This document shows, piece after piece, positions 21,061 through 29,977 of a stretch of 30,422 nt of DNA; position 1 is the first letter of the stretch, and each line of letters begins with the position of its first letter. A program made the position numbers and the translations under genes. Source of the DNA: a virus. Under the pieces are notes generated by a model. That model did no database searches, was not told the origin of the DNA, and saw nothing but the letters and a program-made list of their open reading frames with translations. The stretch lies in the IMG/VR virus record IMGVR_UViG_3300030450_000123, positions 1 through 30,422 of that record, one strand, 5' to 3'.

Positions 21061-21663
21061 CTATTTGATTTTCAATATATCTGCTAGTGTTTCTAATATA
21101 TCATTTTCTGTATATATAGGTTTACTCATTTTTTGTAACTTATCTACAAAATAGCCTTCAATCGAAAGTCCTTTTAATTCACCTTCCTTTATTTTTTGCC
21201 ATAGTTCGTCATTCTCAATCTTCATTTTAACGAACCATGTACCGTCATTTAGATCATATCCATATAATTTTGACTTGTCACTATCACCTTCTTTAATCCA
21301 ACTTTCAACAGTTAGAACACCCGCTACTCTTTGTTCGTGTTCGTATGTTGCCTTATGGTGATTGTTATGCTTCAAGTACAAATGTGCTGCCTTCTTTACA
21401 GTATCTTTACTAAAATATACATAGTATTCCTGATCTGTATTAGGATCGTATCTAAATATTTGTTTATTAGGTATCAAAGCAGGACTGATTAATTCCCTTT
21501 TTTCTTCGTCTAATTTTGAGAATGTTAAATTATTCTTTTCTTTACCAAAAAATATAAAGTCTACTTCGATAGCTGGTGAATTTACTAAAGATATTGCGTC
21601 GATTGCTAGTGCTTCGTTTTCGTCACTAATAACAAGTTCTGTGATCTTTGTTTTTTTCTTCAT
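21061..21663 (-). CDS. Prohead maturation protease (XkdF-like)
   Basis: This 200-aa protein has DENEALAIDAISLVNSPAIE near the start and YSTF-like downstream features: YVYFSKDTVKKAAHLYLKHN, then NHHKATYEHEQRVAGVLTVE and SWIKEG, and finally KGLSIEGYFVDK. These are the signatures of the XkdF-like/S78-type prohead serine proteases, with candidate catalytic residues His in NHHKATYEHE and Ser in LSIEGYF. It would cut the scaffold and capsid tails during maturation. The ATG is 2 nt from a copy of the module-start element. Confidence 0.82.
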   Translation of the reverse strand: MKKKTKITELVISDENEALAIDAISLVNSPAIEVDFIFFGKEKNNLTFSKLDEEKRELISPALIPNKQIFRYDPNTDQEYYVYFSKDTVKKAAHLYLKHNNHHKATYEHEQRVAGVLTVESWIKEGDSDKSKLYGYDLNDGTWFVKMKIENDELWQKIKEGELKGLSIEGYFVDKLQKMSKPIYTENDILETLADILKIK

Positions 21664-21665
21664 AT

Positions 21666-21678
21666 AATATAATATAAA
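21666..21678 (-). promoter_or_regulatory. Recurrent TTTATATTATAT(T) element before head unit
   Basis: Matches the 13-mer in 12 of 13 positions, with the last base T instead of A, and has the same 2-nt distance to the protease ATG. Confidence 0.48.
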
Positions 21679-21699
21679 TATTTTAAGTTTATTTGATTT

Positions 21700-23769
21700 T
21701 TATATAGTTGCTCTTCTTCTAATATCAGATAGTTGTTCTTGACTGTCCGTCATTTCATCTGTTACTACGTATGCCTTAACAGGTTCTTGTTCTAATGCAC
21801 CACCTAAAGTAAATGCACCTGTAGCAGAAGGCACCATAGGGTCTGGTGTTGAAGGATCTTCTACGTCACCAACACCGCCCATACTTTCTGTTAATATATT
21901 TTTTATAGCTGCTGCACCCATAATACCTGTACTAATTGCTACAGGTAAATTAAATGGCGCTGGTACATTTGCCATTGCATTCATAATACCTTGTTGTGTA
22001 TTGTAAATTGTTTCGGCTACTGCTATACCTTTCTGTATTTTTTGATTTTTACCACCTAGATCTTTAGCGGCTTGAAAATAGTTTGCCATTATTTGTTGTC
22101 TATAACCTATTTCTTCGTCTGCAGTTGCTTTTGCTTTTGCTTTAGCTTCCTTATCATATTTGTCGTTTATATCATTTAATTCTTTTTTCAATGATTCTTC
22201 TACATCTACCATAACCCAATTATGTAGGTTAGCCTCTTTCTCTAGTTCTGCGTATTTCTCTTTCACTGCCAATATTTCCATTTCTTTTTCGGACTTTAAA
22301 GCTTGTCCTGTAATTTGTTGCATTTTCTTACTAAATGCCTCCCAATTTTCTTCATCTAGTTTTTGTTGTTCTTTAACTGCCAGCTTTTCTAATTCATCAT
22401 ATTTTTTATTAATCTGATCTTCCATAAGTTTACGATTCCTATGGTTCTTTACTTTAGCTAAGTCGTTCTTTCTTTGTATTTTTAATGATTCTTCAGCCCT
22501 TTCTTTTTCATCTTCTATCATTAATAATGTTACTTCTTGTGTCAATTCTAATAGTTCTGCTGCTTCGTCTTTTTTTCGTTGTGCCCTTTCTTTTGCCTTT
22601 GCTGCGTTTTCTGATGATATTTTTTCTTCTAGCTGTTTCTTTTTAGCTAATAGATCTACTATTTGTGCTTGTTTGTCATTTGCAATAGTCAATTCGTCAA
22701 CTTTCTTTATGTTTTTAGTTATTATTTTAGTTTGATTATCTATATACCCTGTCGCTTCGTTGATCTCCCTTTGCCATCTTTCTGCTTTTCTGGTATATTC
22801 TTCTGTAACATCTACACCGTCTTTTAGTTTTTGGTTATATGTTTCTATTAATTTATTTCGTTCTGCTATTGCTGTTTTATTTGTCTCTATATATTCTCTA
22901 TTTCTTTGAATATTTCTATTACTTTCTTCTATTTTTTTATTGTTTATTGCTATTATCTTGGAATTTTCATCTGTTGCATTATTAATATCTAATTGTAATT
23001 GAGTGTCTGTAGCTGATTGTGATATTTTTTTGTCTAATGCTTTTGTTTTATTTTGAATAGATTTTAATAGATCTTTATTTGCTTGTGTCTGTGCGTCTAA
23101 TGCTGCTTTTTGTTGGTTAGATGCAGTTTTAGATCTTTTTAATGCTCCTACTAATGCTACTACACCTACTACTAATGCACCTATACCTGTAGCTGCTATT
23201 GCTAACTTTAATACCTTTAATGCTGCTGCACTTGTACCTATTGCAAAAGATAATAATTTTTGTGCTCCTGCGGCTGCTATAGTTACACCTGTCTTTACTT
23301 TTGTTACACCTGTTAATATACCTGTCTGTATTGCTGCTGCCTTTTCTATAGCCACCCTTTTAGCAGTAGATGCCATTAAAGCTGCTTCTGAGATCATACG
23401 TACACCCATTGCTATTGCAATTGCTGACTGTACTTTAACTTGTATCTTTTCAAGATTTTCTGATTCTACACCCATTAATCCCATCGCTCCCTGTGCTGCC
23501 ATAAACCCACCTGCGATACCTTCACCCATTTTTAAGAAGGCTTCAGCCTTTTGTTGTGGTTCTAAACCTTCCATTTGTTTTTCTAAGGTTTTTACTTCCG
23601 AACTTGCTTGTTGTATTGCTGTAGCTAGTTTATTGAAATCTTCGCTACCTTTTTCTACTCCTTTTATTTTTTCACGTGCTTGTTCTAATCCTTTCTCAAG
23701 TTCACCTATTGTTTTTACTGACTTAGCGCCACCTTTTAATATTAAATTTAATTCTACGTTTTCTGCCAT
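21700..23769 (-). CDS. Tail tape-measure protein
   Basis: This 689-aa protein has coiled coils at both sides (VKTIGELEKGLEQAREKIKG at the start; KEMEILAVKEKYAELEKEAN and similar later). Ala/Gly-rich hydrophobic stretches include LAIAATGIGALVVGVVALVG at about residues 188-207 and MGAAAIKNILTESMGGVGD near the end. This mix of long coiled coil and membrane-prone segments is typical of tape measures, which set tail length and help DNA entry. At 689 aa an alpha-helical ruler predicts a tail of roughly 100 nm, by about 0.15 nm per residue. It ends 37 nt before the head unit. Confidence 0.85.
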   Translation of the reverse strand: MAENVELNLILKGGAKSVKTIGELEKGLEQAREKIKGVEKGSEDFNKLATAIQQASSEVKTLEKQMEGLEPQQKAEAFLKMGEGIAGGFMAAQGAMGLMGVESENLEKIQVKVQSAIAIAMGVRMISEAALMASTAKRVAIEKAAAIQTGILTGVTKVKTGVTIAAAGAQKLLSFAIGTSAAALKVLKLAIAATGIGALVVGVVALVGALKRSKTASNQQKAALDAQTQANKDLLKSIQNKTKALDKKISQSATDTQLQLDINNATDENSKIIAINNKKIEESNRNIQRNREYIETNKTAIAERNKLIETYNQKLKDGVDVTEEYTRKAERWQREINEATGYIDNQTKIITKNIKKVDELTIANDKQAQIVDLLAKKKQLEEKISSENAAKAKERAQRKKDEAAELLELTQEVTLLMIEDEKERAEESLKIQRKNDLAKVKNHRNRKLMEDQINKKYDELEKLAVKEQQKLDEENWEAFSKKMQQITGQALKSEKEMEILAVKEKYAELEKEANLHNWVMVDVEESLKKELNDINDKYDKEAKAKAKATADEEIGYRQQIMANYFQAAKDLGGKNQKIQKGIAVAETIYNTQQGIMNAMANVPAPFNLPVAISTGIMGAAAIKNILTESMGGVGDVEDPSTPDPMVPSATGAFTLGGALEQEPVKAYVVTDEMTDSQEQLSDIRRRATI

Positions 23770-23773
23770 ATCT

Positions 23774-24622
23774 TTAAGGACTTAAATCTACCCTATTTGT
23801 TTGATTAATATATAATTTTACTGTTGCGTTCCATTGTACTGATACGTTACTTTGACCTGCTACCTGTACTGAAAAGGTATAAGCTGTACCTGTATCTATA
23901 CTTATTGTTCCTGTTGTTCCTGAAGTTGTTATATCTTCGTTACTATGTGCGTCATGTGTAAATGATCCGTCCTCAAAACATAGTAAAGTTCCGTATAATT
24001 TTCTAGCTTGATAATGTCCTGCTGTACCACTAGATCCACCAAAACATAATCCTGTTATATAAATTTCGTATATACATATACTGTTTTTAGGTATTAATAT
24101 TTGTTCTGTACCTGAAGTATTATAGTTACAATATAATGTTACGTCTGCACCATTACTTACGTTAGATATGTGATATATACTTGTCTGTGCTAAACTTGTA
24201 GAACTACCAAACCCACCACCACCTAAAACTACTTCACCTGTCCTCTTTGTTGTAGCGTATGTACCGCCTAATATAGAAGTATGCCTAGCATCACGTTCTA
24301 TTGTATGATTAGATCCTGTTATATTACAATTATTATTATCACCTTCTAGTGTATTATTGTTACCTAATATAATTGCGTTATTTACACCACCTTCTAAGAC
24401 GTTTCTACTTCCTTTTATAATACTTGTATCATTACTAAACTTTTTATCTAATCTTGTATGTTGAAAAGCGTAACAAGTACCTGATTCTACGTCGTACTTA
24501 TATCCGTACGCTTCGCATGCTTTTTGATTAGGCTGTACTTCGTTAGTGCCGTCTGTAAATATTACTGTTCCGTCTACGTTAGTAAATTTAGGTTTTATTT
24601 TATATCCTTTTTTATAGTTCAT
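23774..24622 (-). CDS. Putative tail fibre/tip protein with NN-I-G repeats
   Basis: A 282-aa protein. Residues about 69-125 hold a short repeat with Asn and Gly turns, such as IIKGSRNVLEGGVNNAIILG followed by NNNTLEGDNNNCNITGSNHT and SILGG. This would make a beta-helix or YadA-head-like roll as in trimeric fibres. An N-terminal region with DVESGTCYAFQH precedes it, and a strand-rich C-terminal domain (about 150-282) ends WNATVKLYINQTNRVDLSP. It is likely a receptor-binding or tail-tip fibre. It lies between the large hub-like gene and the tape measure. Confidence 0.6.
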   Translation of the reverse strand: MNYKKGYKIKPKFTNVDGTVIFTDGTNEVQPNQKACEAYGYKYDVESGTCYAFQHTRLDKKFSNDTSIIKGSRNVLEGGVNNAIILGNNNTLEGDNNNCNITGSNHTIERDARHTSILGGTYATTKRTGEVVLGGGGFGSSTSLAQTSIYHISNVSNGADVTLYCNYNTSGTEQILIPKNSICIYEIYITGLCFGGSSGTAGHYQARKLYGTLLCFEDGSFTHDAHSNEDITTSGTTGTISIDTGTAYTFSVQVAGQSNVSVQWNATVKLYINQTNRVDLSP

Positions 24623-27390
24623 TATGGTATTAATATAAATTCTACTGTACTTAATTCATAAGGTTTATAATCGATCTTATTTACTCTATATTCTCTATTC
24701 TTTATAAATACTGTATCATAAAAATTAAAGTTTGATATATCAGAAGGTGATAGGTTTACTTTCATTGTAACAACTCTTGTATCTGAATTGTATAGTTCAT
24801 CATAATAAGGTGACCAATATGTATTAAATAAATTATCTACAGGAATATATGTACCTACTTGTGTTATTAATTGCTGTGATGAATAGTTATAATCTTTTGT
24901 ACTTGTTGTTGTAGGTACTTCTGTTAGATGTGAAAATTGTCCGAAGCTTGATTGATTCTCACTACTTAATCCGTTTTGTGGCGGTATATAATATGTACCC
25001 TGTGTTAAAGTTCTTTTAGTGTTATGTGATACGTCATAAAGTATACGTGGTTTATTCTTATAACCTTTAAACCCTTCGTCATCTTCTTGGTATATAACAG
25101 GTATTACCATTTCTGGATCGAAAGTTTCAAATATTGGTTTTACAAATGTAGCTGCAAAAGGTGTAGCTTGTATTTTTTCTTCACCTGATAATAGATCAAA
25201 ATCTGAAGCATCTATTTCATACTTTCCGTATTCGTGTCCTGTTGCCTGTAAATATACATTCTTAGGGTAATCTTCCTTTTCTTCTACATAGTTTAATTTA
25301 ACCATTTTTTTAAGTTGCATAGGCTTCTGTTTTATAGAAGATATATCTACTTTATTAGTCCAATCTATTTTCGTTGTACTATGTGTTATATATTGACTTT
25401 CTGAATCATCTATAAATACAGCCCTATAAGGTTCTATAATTAATGTAAAAGGATCTGTCTTATCTTTTAATATAACTAAATTAAACATATTCATAATACC
25501 TTTAATAAAGTCCCATTGTCCTAGTTCACCTCTAATACTATGGAATTGTACATTTGATACTGTGTCTGTCTGGTTTATTTTTACTAACATAAATGTAACG
25601 TTAGGTGATACTTTTACTAAAGAACCACTAGAAGATACTGCTTCTATTTGTATAGTGTCATTTTGTGTTGTATAAAATTCTAAGTGATTTGCATAAAAAT
25701 TATATGTATTACCCGCTGCTATAGTTTTAGTACCTAGATCTATTATGTTTAATGTAGTACCACCACTATTTTTATGGTGTATTCTTACTGTTACTGTTCT
25801 ACTAGCACTAGATTCATTGTTTTTTATAGATACATTACCTACAAAAGTAAATAGTTGATTGTCTGCAGAAGATGTATATATATGTGTAGAATTATTATAT
25901 TGACTTAGTGTTGTATAATTAGCTAATCCACCATTACTAACCCACCCTTGCGCTTGTATAACTGTGTATGATGTTCCTATTACTTGATTAATTACAAACA
26001 TACAAGCGTCTAAATATGTTATACCTGATTCTATAATTGTATCAGCACCCCAATTAAAGTCCATGAATAAGCGTGTAAAATCAGAACTTTCTAAGAAGTC
26101 TGAATTATAAGTAAACCCTGCTTCTGTTATTATACGATCTACTAAATACTTACACCTTAGCCATGGTCTGAATGCATCTTCAAGTGTAGTTAGTTTTACG
26201 TCTGCGTCATCTGGATCAAAATAACTGTCGCCGTTCCATTTTACAAAAGGATATTTAACTACGTTTGTTTTACTTGTACCTAAACTTGCGTCATAAGCAA
26301 AGCTATCTGTTGTTATTGCGTTAGTTAATGTAATACCTGTGTCTGACTCCCAACTATTCTTAATATTTGTTTTATTGTATGAATGTAATAATTCTGAAAA
26401 GTCAATGTCTTTAAATTTCTTTTCTTTTAGTGTGTCTGCTAAAGAAATAGTATCAGTATATAGATTTACGTTATAACTTATTTCTTCGTTATTTTCGTCT
26501 ATGTCTATTAACCTTAAATAACCTTCAAATATAATATAGCTATCTTCTTTTAATATTGCTCTTGTCTTTCTATAAGGATTGAATGCAAATTGATCTCCCT
26601 GTATTGACTTTGTTATATCGAATATACTATTAAATATTTTATTGTTCTTTTTTGTTGCTGGTAATTTAAAACCCTTACTATAACTTTGTGACTTTTCTGC
26701 TACGTTTTTAAAATTATCTATACTTAAAGACAAGGGTATATTTGTTTCACTATATAAGTCTAATATTTGTTGTCCGTCTCTATATTCGTCTACTAATGGT
26801 GATGTAGTTGCAGTAGGTTTTATAGATACTTTGCCTATCTCTAAATTGCTGTTATCACTATTTACATAATGTAAAATAAATACCATACTTGCGTGTGTTG
26901 CTGTAAAACTTAATGTCTGTGTGCCGACGCTAGGTGTTATTGAAGTATTTAATATAGGTACGTAAGGTACAGATATAGTACCCCATGATGAATGATGTCC
27001 TATTACTACAAGTCCTGTAGTACCTGCAAGAATCTCTATTTTTAAAGTGTAAGTACCACCTACTATTAAATTGTCTATAAGTTGTAATATACCTGTTGAA
27101 GATGCTGTAGAACCGTGACTATCTAAAGTTATTTTACCACTAGATATTACAGGCGCTGAGATAGATCCGTATGTACCACCTGTACTATGCCATGTTTTCC
27201 ATGTATTTGTTGGTGTTACATTTGCTACTACTGTATCTACTGCTGGTGATCCTGTTAAATTATAACTAGAACCGAATGCACTATTGTTAAATGTATAATT
27301 ACTTACATGCTCTGGGAACAAAGGTGTAGATGTAGGTTCGTAAACCCCCTCTGGATTACTTTGTGGATATACTATTAATTGTACGCTCAT
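24622..27390 (-). CDS. Large tail hub/baseplate-like protein with N-terminal jelly-roll domain
   Basis: A 922-aa protein. Residues about 30-190 look like a carbohydrate-binding jelly roll (WKTWHSTGGTYGSISAPVIS, then LIVGGTYTLKIEILAGTTGL). The rest carries LDLYSETNIPLSLSIDNFKN then VAEKSQSYSKGFKLPATKKN, a sequence style I associate with Bacteroidetes phage tail hub proteins. Later regions include EAGFTYNSDFL and GELGQWDFIKGIMNMFNLVI, as in baseplate hubs. It is probably the structural centre of the tail tip. Neighbouring genes overlap by one base on each side (TAATG). Confidence 0.65.
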   Translation of the reverse strand: MSVQLIVYPQSNPEGVYEPTSTPLFPEHVSNYTFNNSAFGSSYNLTGSPAVDTVVANVTPTNTWKTWHSTGGTYGSISAPVISSGKITLDSHGSTASSTGILQLIDNLIVGGTYTLKIEILAGTTGLVVIGHHSSWGTISVPYVPILNTSITPSVGTQTLSFTATHASMVFILHYVNSDNSNLEIGKVSIKPTATTSPLVDEYRDGQQILDLYSETNIPLSLSIDNFKNVAEKSQSYSKGFKLPATKKNNKIFNSIFDITKSIQGDQFAFNPYRKTRAILKEDSYIIFEGYLRLIDIDENNEEISYNVNLYTDTISLADTLKEKKFKDIDFSELLHSYNKTNIKNSWESDTGITLTNAITTDSFAYDASLGTSKTNVVKYPFVKWNGDSYFDPDDADVKLTTLEDAFRPWLRCKYLVDRIITEAGFTYNSDFLESSDFTRLFMDFNWGADTIIESGITYLDACMFVINQVIGTSYTVIQAQGWVSNGGLANYTTLSQYNNSTHIYTSSADNQLFTFVGNVSIKNNESSASRTVTVRIHHKNSGGTTLNIIDLGTKTIAAGNTYNFYANHLEFYTTQNDTIQIEAVSSSGSLVKVSPNVTFMLVKINQTDTVSNVQFHSIRGELGQWDFIKGIMNMFNLVILKDKTDPFTLIIEPYRAVFIDDSESQYITHSTTKIDWTNKVDISSIKQKPMQLKKMVKLNYVEEKEDYPKNVYLQATGHEYGKYEIDASDFDLLSGEEKIQATPFAATFVKPIFETFDPEMVIPVIYQEDDEGFKGYKNKPRILYDVSHNTKRTLTQGTYYIPPQNGLSSENQSSFGQFSHLTEVPTTTSTKDYNYSSQQLITQVGTYIPVDNLFNTYWSPYYDELYNSDTRVVTMKVNLSPSDISNFNFYDTVFIKNREYRVNKIDYKPYELSTVEFILIP

Positions 27391-28835
27391 TATACTCTTT
27401 GTGATTTTTTAGTTCTTGTAGTTTGTATATTTAAAGTGTGTTGTATTAATCTATCATTTGCTGTTGTCTTTCTTGTATATGAATTACTTGTTAATGTAAC
27501 AGGTTCGATATACTTTCTTATATAACCTTCGTCTGAACTATCTGTACTTCTTTGTTTTAATATATATACGTCATTACTTATAAACAATTCTTCTAACCAC
27601 TCTGATTCGGCTTCTGTAATATAATCTGTATTTAATACTATTGATTCCTTTATAGTGTTGTTAAAACTTTTAGAACCACCTGTATGTCCGTTTAATATAT
27701 ATTTACTTTTATTCCATGATCCTGTTATTTGACTATATGTCTTTCTTGTTGCATTAAATGTCCTTGTAGACTTCTTCGTAAAATTGTAGTAATCCCATGT
27801 ACCGAATTTATTTAACCATGTCAGACGTATAGTTTCATAACCTTTACAATCTTCATCTTGTTTATATATCTTGTATGTATCACTTACTAAATTATCACCA
27901 TAATCGTGTGCTACTACTGTATAGTAATCCCAATTAGCTGGCAATGAAACACCTGAACCTACTAAATTACCTGTACCTACACCTGCAAATTGTAGTTTAA
28001 CATTACTATCACCCATATAAGATGAATGTCCACCTGTGCTAGCTGATATATTTTTAGTAATTAAAGATCCTGTAGTAGATCCATTGTAATAGAATTGTAT
28101 TTTAATATATCTTATAGAAGGATAAGTTATACCTGAATTACCAACCCTAAAATCATCATTATATTGACTGATAAAAGGAAGTGTCAAATAATCTGCTGTT
28201 CTTACATATTGTGTAGTAGGTGAATTAGTAAAGAATTTATCACCGCTACTATTCATTATTAAATTCTGGTGTCCTAAATGATAACCGAAATTACCGCTAG
28301 AACCCATTTTTATAGTATCAGTATCATATAATACGCCGTTGTATATTAGGAATATATCAGAAGGTGTGTCTGTAAAATACTGTCGACTTATTGTATCTGT
28401 AATACTTGCTGCTGCTTCTACATTAAACATAACTTTAAAGAACCTTACAGAATTTCTATTTGTACTAAATTCGTCTATTTGATGTATAGTATGCGGTGTG
28501 GTATCTGAATAATCTACACCATTATATTGTGAATGAAAATTACTATTAGAATTGTGTACTGTACCACCTTCATAATCAGGTGATACGTGACTTTGTAATA
28601 TAGGTGATAGATCGAATATTGCACTACCTTCACCATTAGGTGTTGTTTTTAGTACTGCTACTCTATTTTGTATAATGTTACTGATACTACCTGATTGATT
28701 ACTTACATATACTTCTGCTACAAATTTTATTTTCTTCTTATTTGCTAAAACTACATTATCTGTTAATGTAAATATAATTTTAGAAGAAGCAGGTATAAGT
28801 TTAAATTTTGGTTTCTGTAATATTGATATTGCCAT
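27390..28835 (-). CDS. Tail tip/distal tail-like protein
   Basis: This 481-aa, strand-rich protein has an N-terminal MAISILQKPKFKLIPASSKI then IFTLTDN, and IFDLSPILQSHVSPDYEGG. The C-terminal part contains RLTWLNKFGTWDYYNFTKKS and ITEAESEWLEELFISNDVYI. The Asp-Leu-x-x-(V/I)-L and LNKFGGWD-like phrases appear in similar Bacteroidetes phage tail proteins. It may be a Dit-like or fibre-anchoring protein. No enzymatic residues are clear. Confidence 0.6.
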   Translation of the reverse strand: MAISILQKPKFKLIPASSKIIFTLTDNVVLANKKKIKFVAEVYVSNQSGSISNIIQNRVAVLKTTPNGEGSAIFDLSPILQSHVSPDYEGGTVHNSNSNFHSQYNGVDYSDTTPHTIHQIDEFSTNRNSVRFFKVMFNVEAAASITDTISRQYFTDTPSDIFLIYNGVLYDTDTIKMGSSGNFGYHLGHQNLIMNSSGDKFFTNSPTTQYVRTADYLTLPFISQYNDDFRVGNSGITYPSIRYIKIQFYYNGSTTGSLITKNISASTGGHSSYMGDSNVKLQFAGVGTGNLVGSGVSLPANWDYYTVVAHDYGDNLVSDTYKIYKQDEDCKGYETIRLTWLNKFGTWDYYNFTKKSTRTFNATRKTYSQITGSWNKSKYILNGHTGGSKSFNNTIKESIVLNTDYITEAESEWLEELFISNDVYILKQRSTDSSDEGYIRKYIEPVTLTSNSYTRKTTANDRLIQHTLNIQTTRTKKSQRV

Positions 28836-28836
28836 G

Positions 28837-29382
28837 TTATTTTAATGTCTTTTTAAATGCTTTAATTTCTTTTAATACGTCATCTTTAAAATTATCTTCA
28901 AGTCCTTTTATAAACTTCTTATAACTCCAACTTAAAGGTTTGCCGTAAAAACTTGTAGACTTAATACCTTTACTTCTTATAGATCTTGAAATTAAAAAAG
29001 CTAAACTCTTATTGCTTATATATTGTCCTAATTCATTCCTAGCTTTTATACCTTTTCTTCCAATCCATTGTCTAATGACGTTTATTGGTGGTGATTTATG
29101 TTTATATCTAAAAGGTGAAGGCTTACGTTTACCTTCCATGTCTGTATATGATCTAGATACTCTTGTACCACTTACACCTTTCTCTATATACTTGCCATAT
29201 TTAGCTGCAAGGAATTTAATATCGTAGCCGTCTTGATCTTTAGTAAGTTTATATTTTAATGAAGAAGATAATTTACCTGTATCTTGACGGTTAGCTAATA
29301 TACTTCTAGCTTGTCTTACAATATACTTACCGTAAGATCTTAAATACTTTTCTACGTTATCATATTTAAGTTTAAAAGCCAT
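28837..29382 (-). CDS. HK97 gp10-like neck/tail-completion protein
   Basis: This 181-aa, basic protein (pI clearly high, many Lys/Arg) has DTGKLSSSLKYKLTKDQDGY followed by DIKFLAAKYGKYIEKGVSGT, the typical HK97 gp10-like pattern of a tail joining protein in which a strand pair precedes Y-x-x-Y-x-E-x-G. The C-terminal half is a helix with RSIRSKGIKSTSFYGKPLSW. It probably sits at the head-tail interface. The gene comes after the junction-crossing gene and before the tail genes. Confidence 0.7.
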   Translation of the reverse strand: MAFKLKYDNVEKYLRSYGKYIVRQARSILANRQDTGKLSSSLKYKLTKDQDGYDIKFLAAKYGKYIEKGVSGTRVSRSYTDMEGKRKPSPFRYKHKSPPINVIRQWIGRKGIKARNELGQYISNKSLAFLISRSIRSKGIKSTSFYGKPLSWSYKKFIKGLEDNFKDDVLKEIKAFKKTLK

Positions 29383-29834
29383 TATACACTAGCTACAAAT
29401 AATTCTACCTGAATATCATTTGATGTACTTGGTCTAATTTGTAAAGAAGCTAAGTCACCTGTAATAGCTGCGAATGCTGGTGTTGTATCTTCTTCACCTA
29501 TTGCTATATCGTCACCATTATATAATATGTGTGATGCTCCTGGTCTTAATCGTACTTGATAATTAGATGCACCTGTTACTACACCTAGCATACATTCGTT
29601 AGTGTCATCTAAATTTGTTACTCTTAAATACTTTACATTATCTCTATCGATATTACTTGCTGCTGCGTGTGGTGTTGCGCCAAACTCAGCTATAGTAGTA
29701 GTTTGTGAATGTGTACATGATATTGTACGTTCTAATGTATCTACTATTCCTGTAGTCGTAAGTGTGTTCGTAGAACCCCTACTTGATCCATTAATTGTAA
29801 CTGTTTCTGTTATCGTTGTCGTTAAATCTGCCAT
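29382..29834 (-). CDS. Virion structural protein, Thr-rich
   Basis: A 150-aa beta-rich protein, MADLTTTITETVTINGSSRG at the start and SNYQVRLRPGASHILYNGDD in the middle. It resembles small phage structural or fibre-associated proteins. The YLRVTNLDDTNECMLGV strand pair suggests a jelly-roll-like fold. Stop and next start share one base (TAATG). No catalytic motif. Confidence 0.6.
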   Translation of the reverse strand: MADLTTTITETVTINGSSRGSTNTLTTTGIVDTLERTISCTHSQTTTIAEFGATPHAAASNIDRDNVKYLRVTNLDDTNECMLGVVTGASNYQVRLRPGASHILYNGDDIAIGEEDTTPAFAAITGDLASLQIRPSTSNDIQVELFVASV

Positions 29835-29835
29835 T

Positions 29836-29901
29836 TTATTTTATTATTTTAATTGCTTTTAAATATGTTTTTAATTCGTTATATAATTCTCTATAATTCA
29901 T
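29836..29901 (-). CDS. Possible 21-aa micro-ORF
   Basis: ATG 29901-29899 to TAA 29838-29836, MNYRELYNELKTYLKAIKII, then K. It overlaps the upstream 28-aa frame by 11 bp and precedes the structural gene at 29834 by 1 nt. Its helical, positively charged composition could be chance. Confidence 0.25.
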   Translation of the reverse strand: MNYRELYNELKTYLKAIKIIK

Positions 29902-29977
29902 AAGTAATATTTGGTGGTATTAATTCTATTTTTATTTTACCTATTTTAAATGTTAATATTCTTTTTATTTTACGCAT
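29891..29977 (-). CDS. Possible 28-aa basic micro-ORF
   Basis: ATG 29977-29975 overlaps the end of the junction-crossing gene by 13 bp and the frame ends at TAG 29893-29891. The product (MRKIKRILTFKIGKIKIELI, then PPNITYEL) is strongly basic. The tiling favours translation, the length does not. Confidence 0.3.
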   Translation of the reverse strand: MRKIKRILTFKIGKIKIELIPPNITYEL

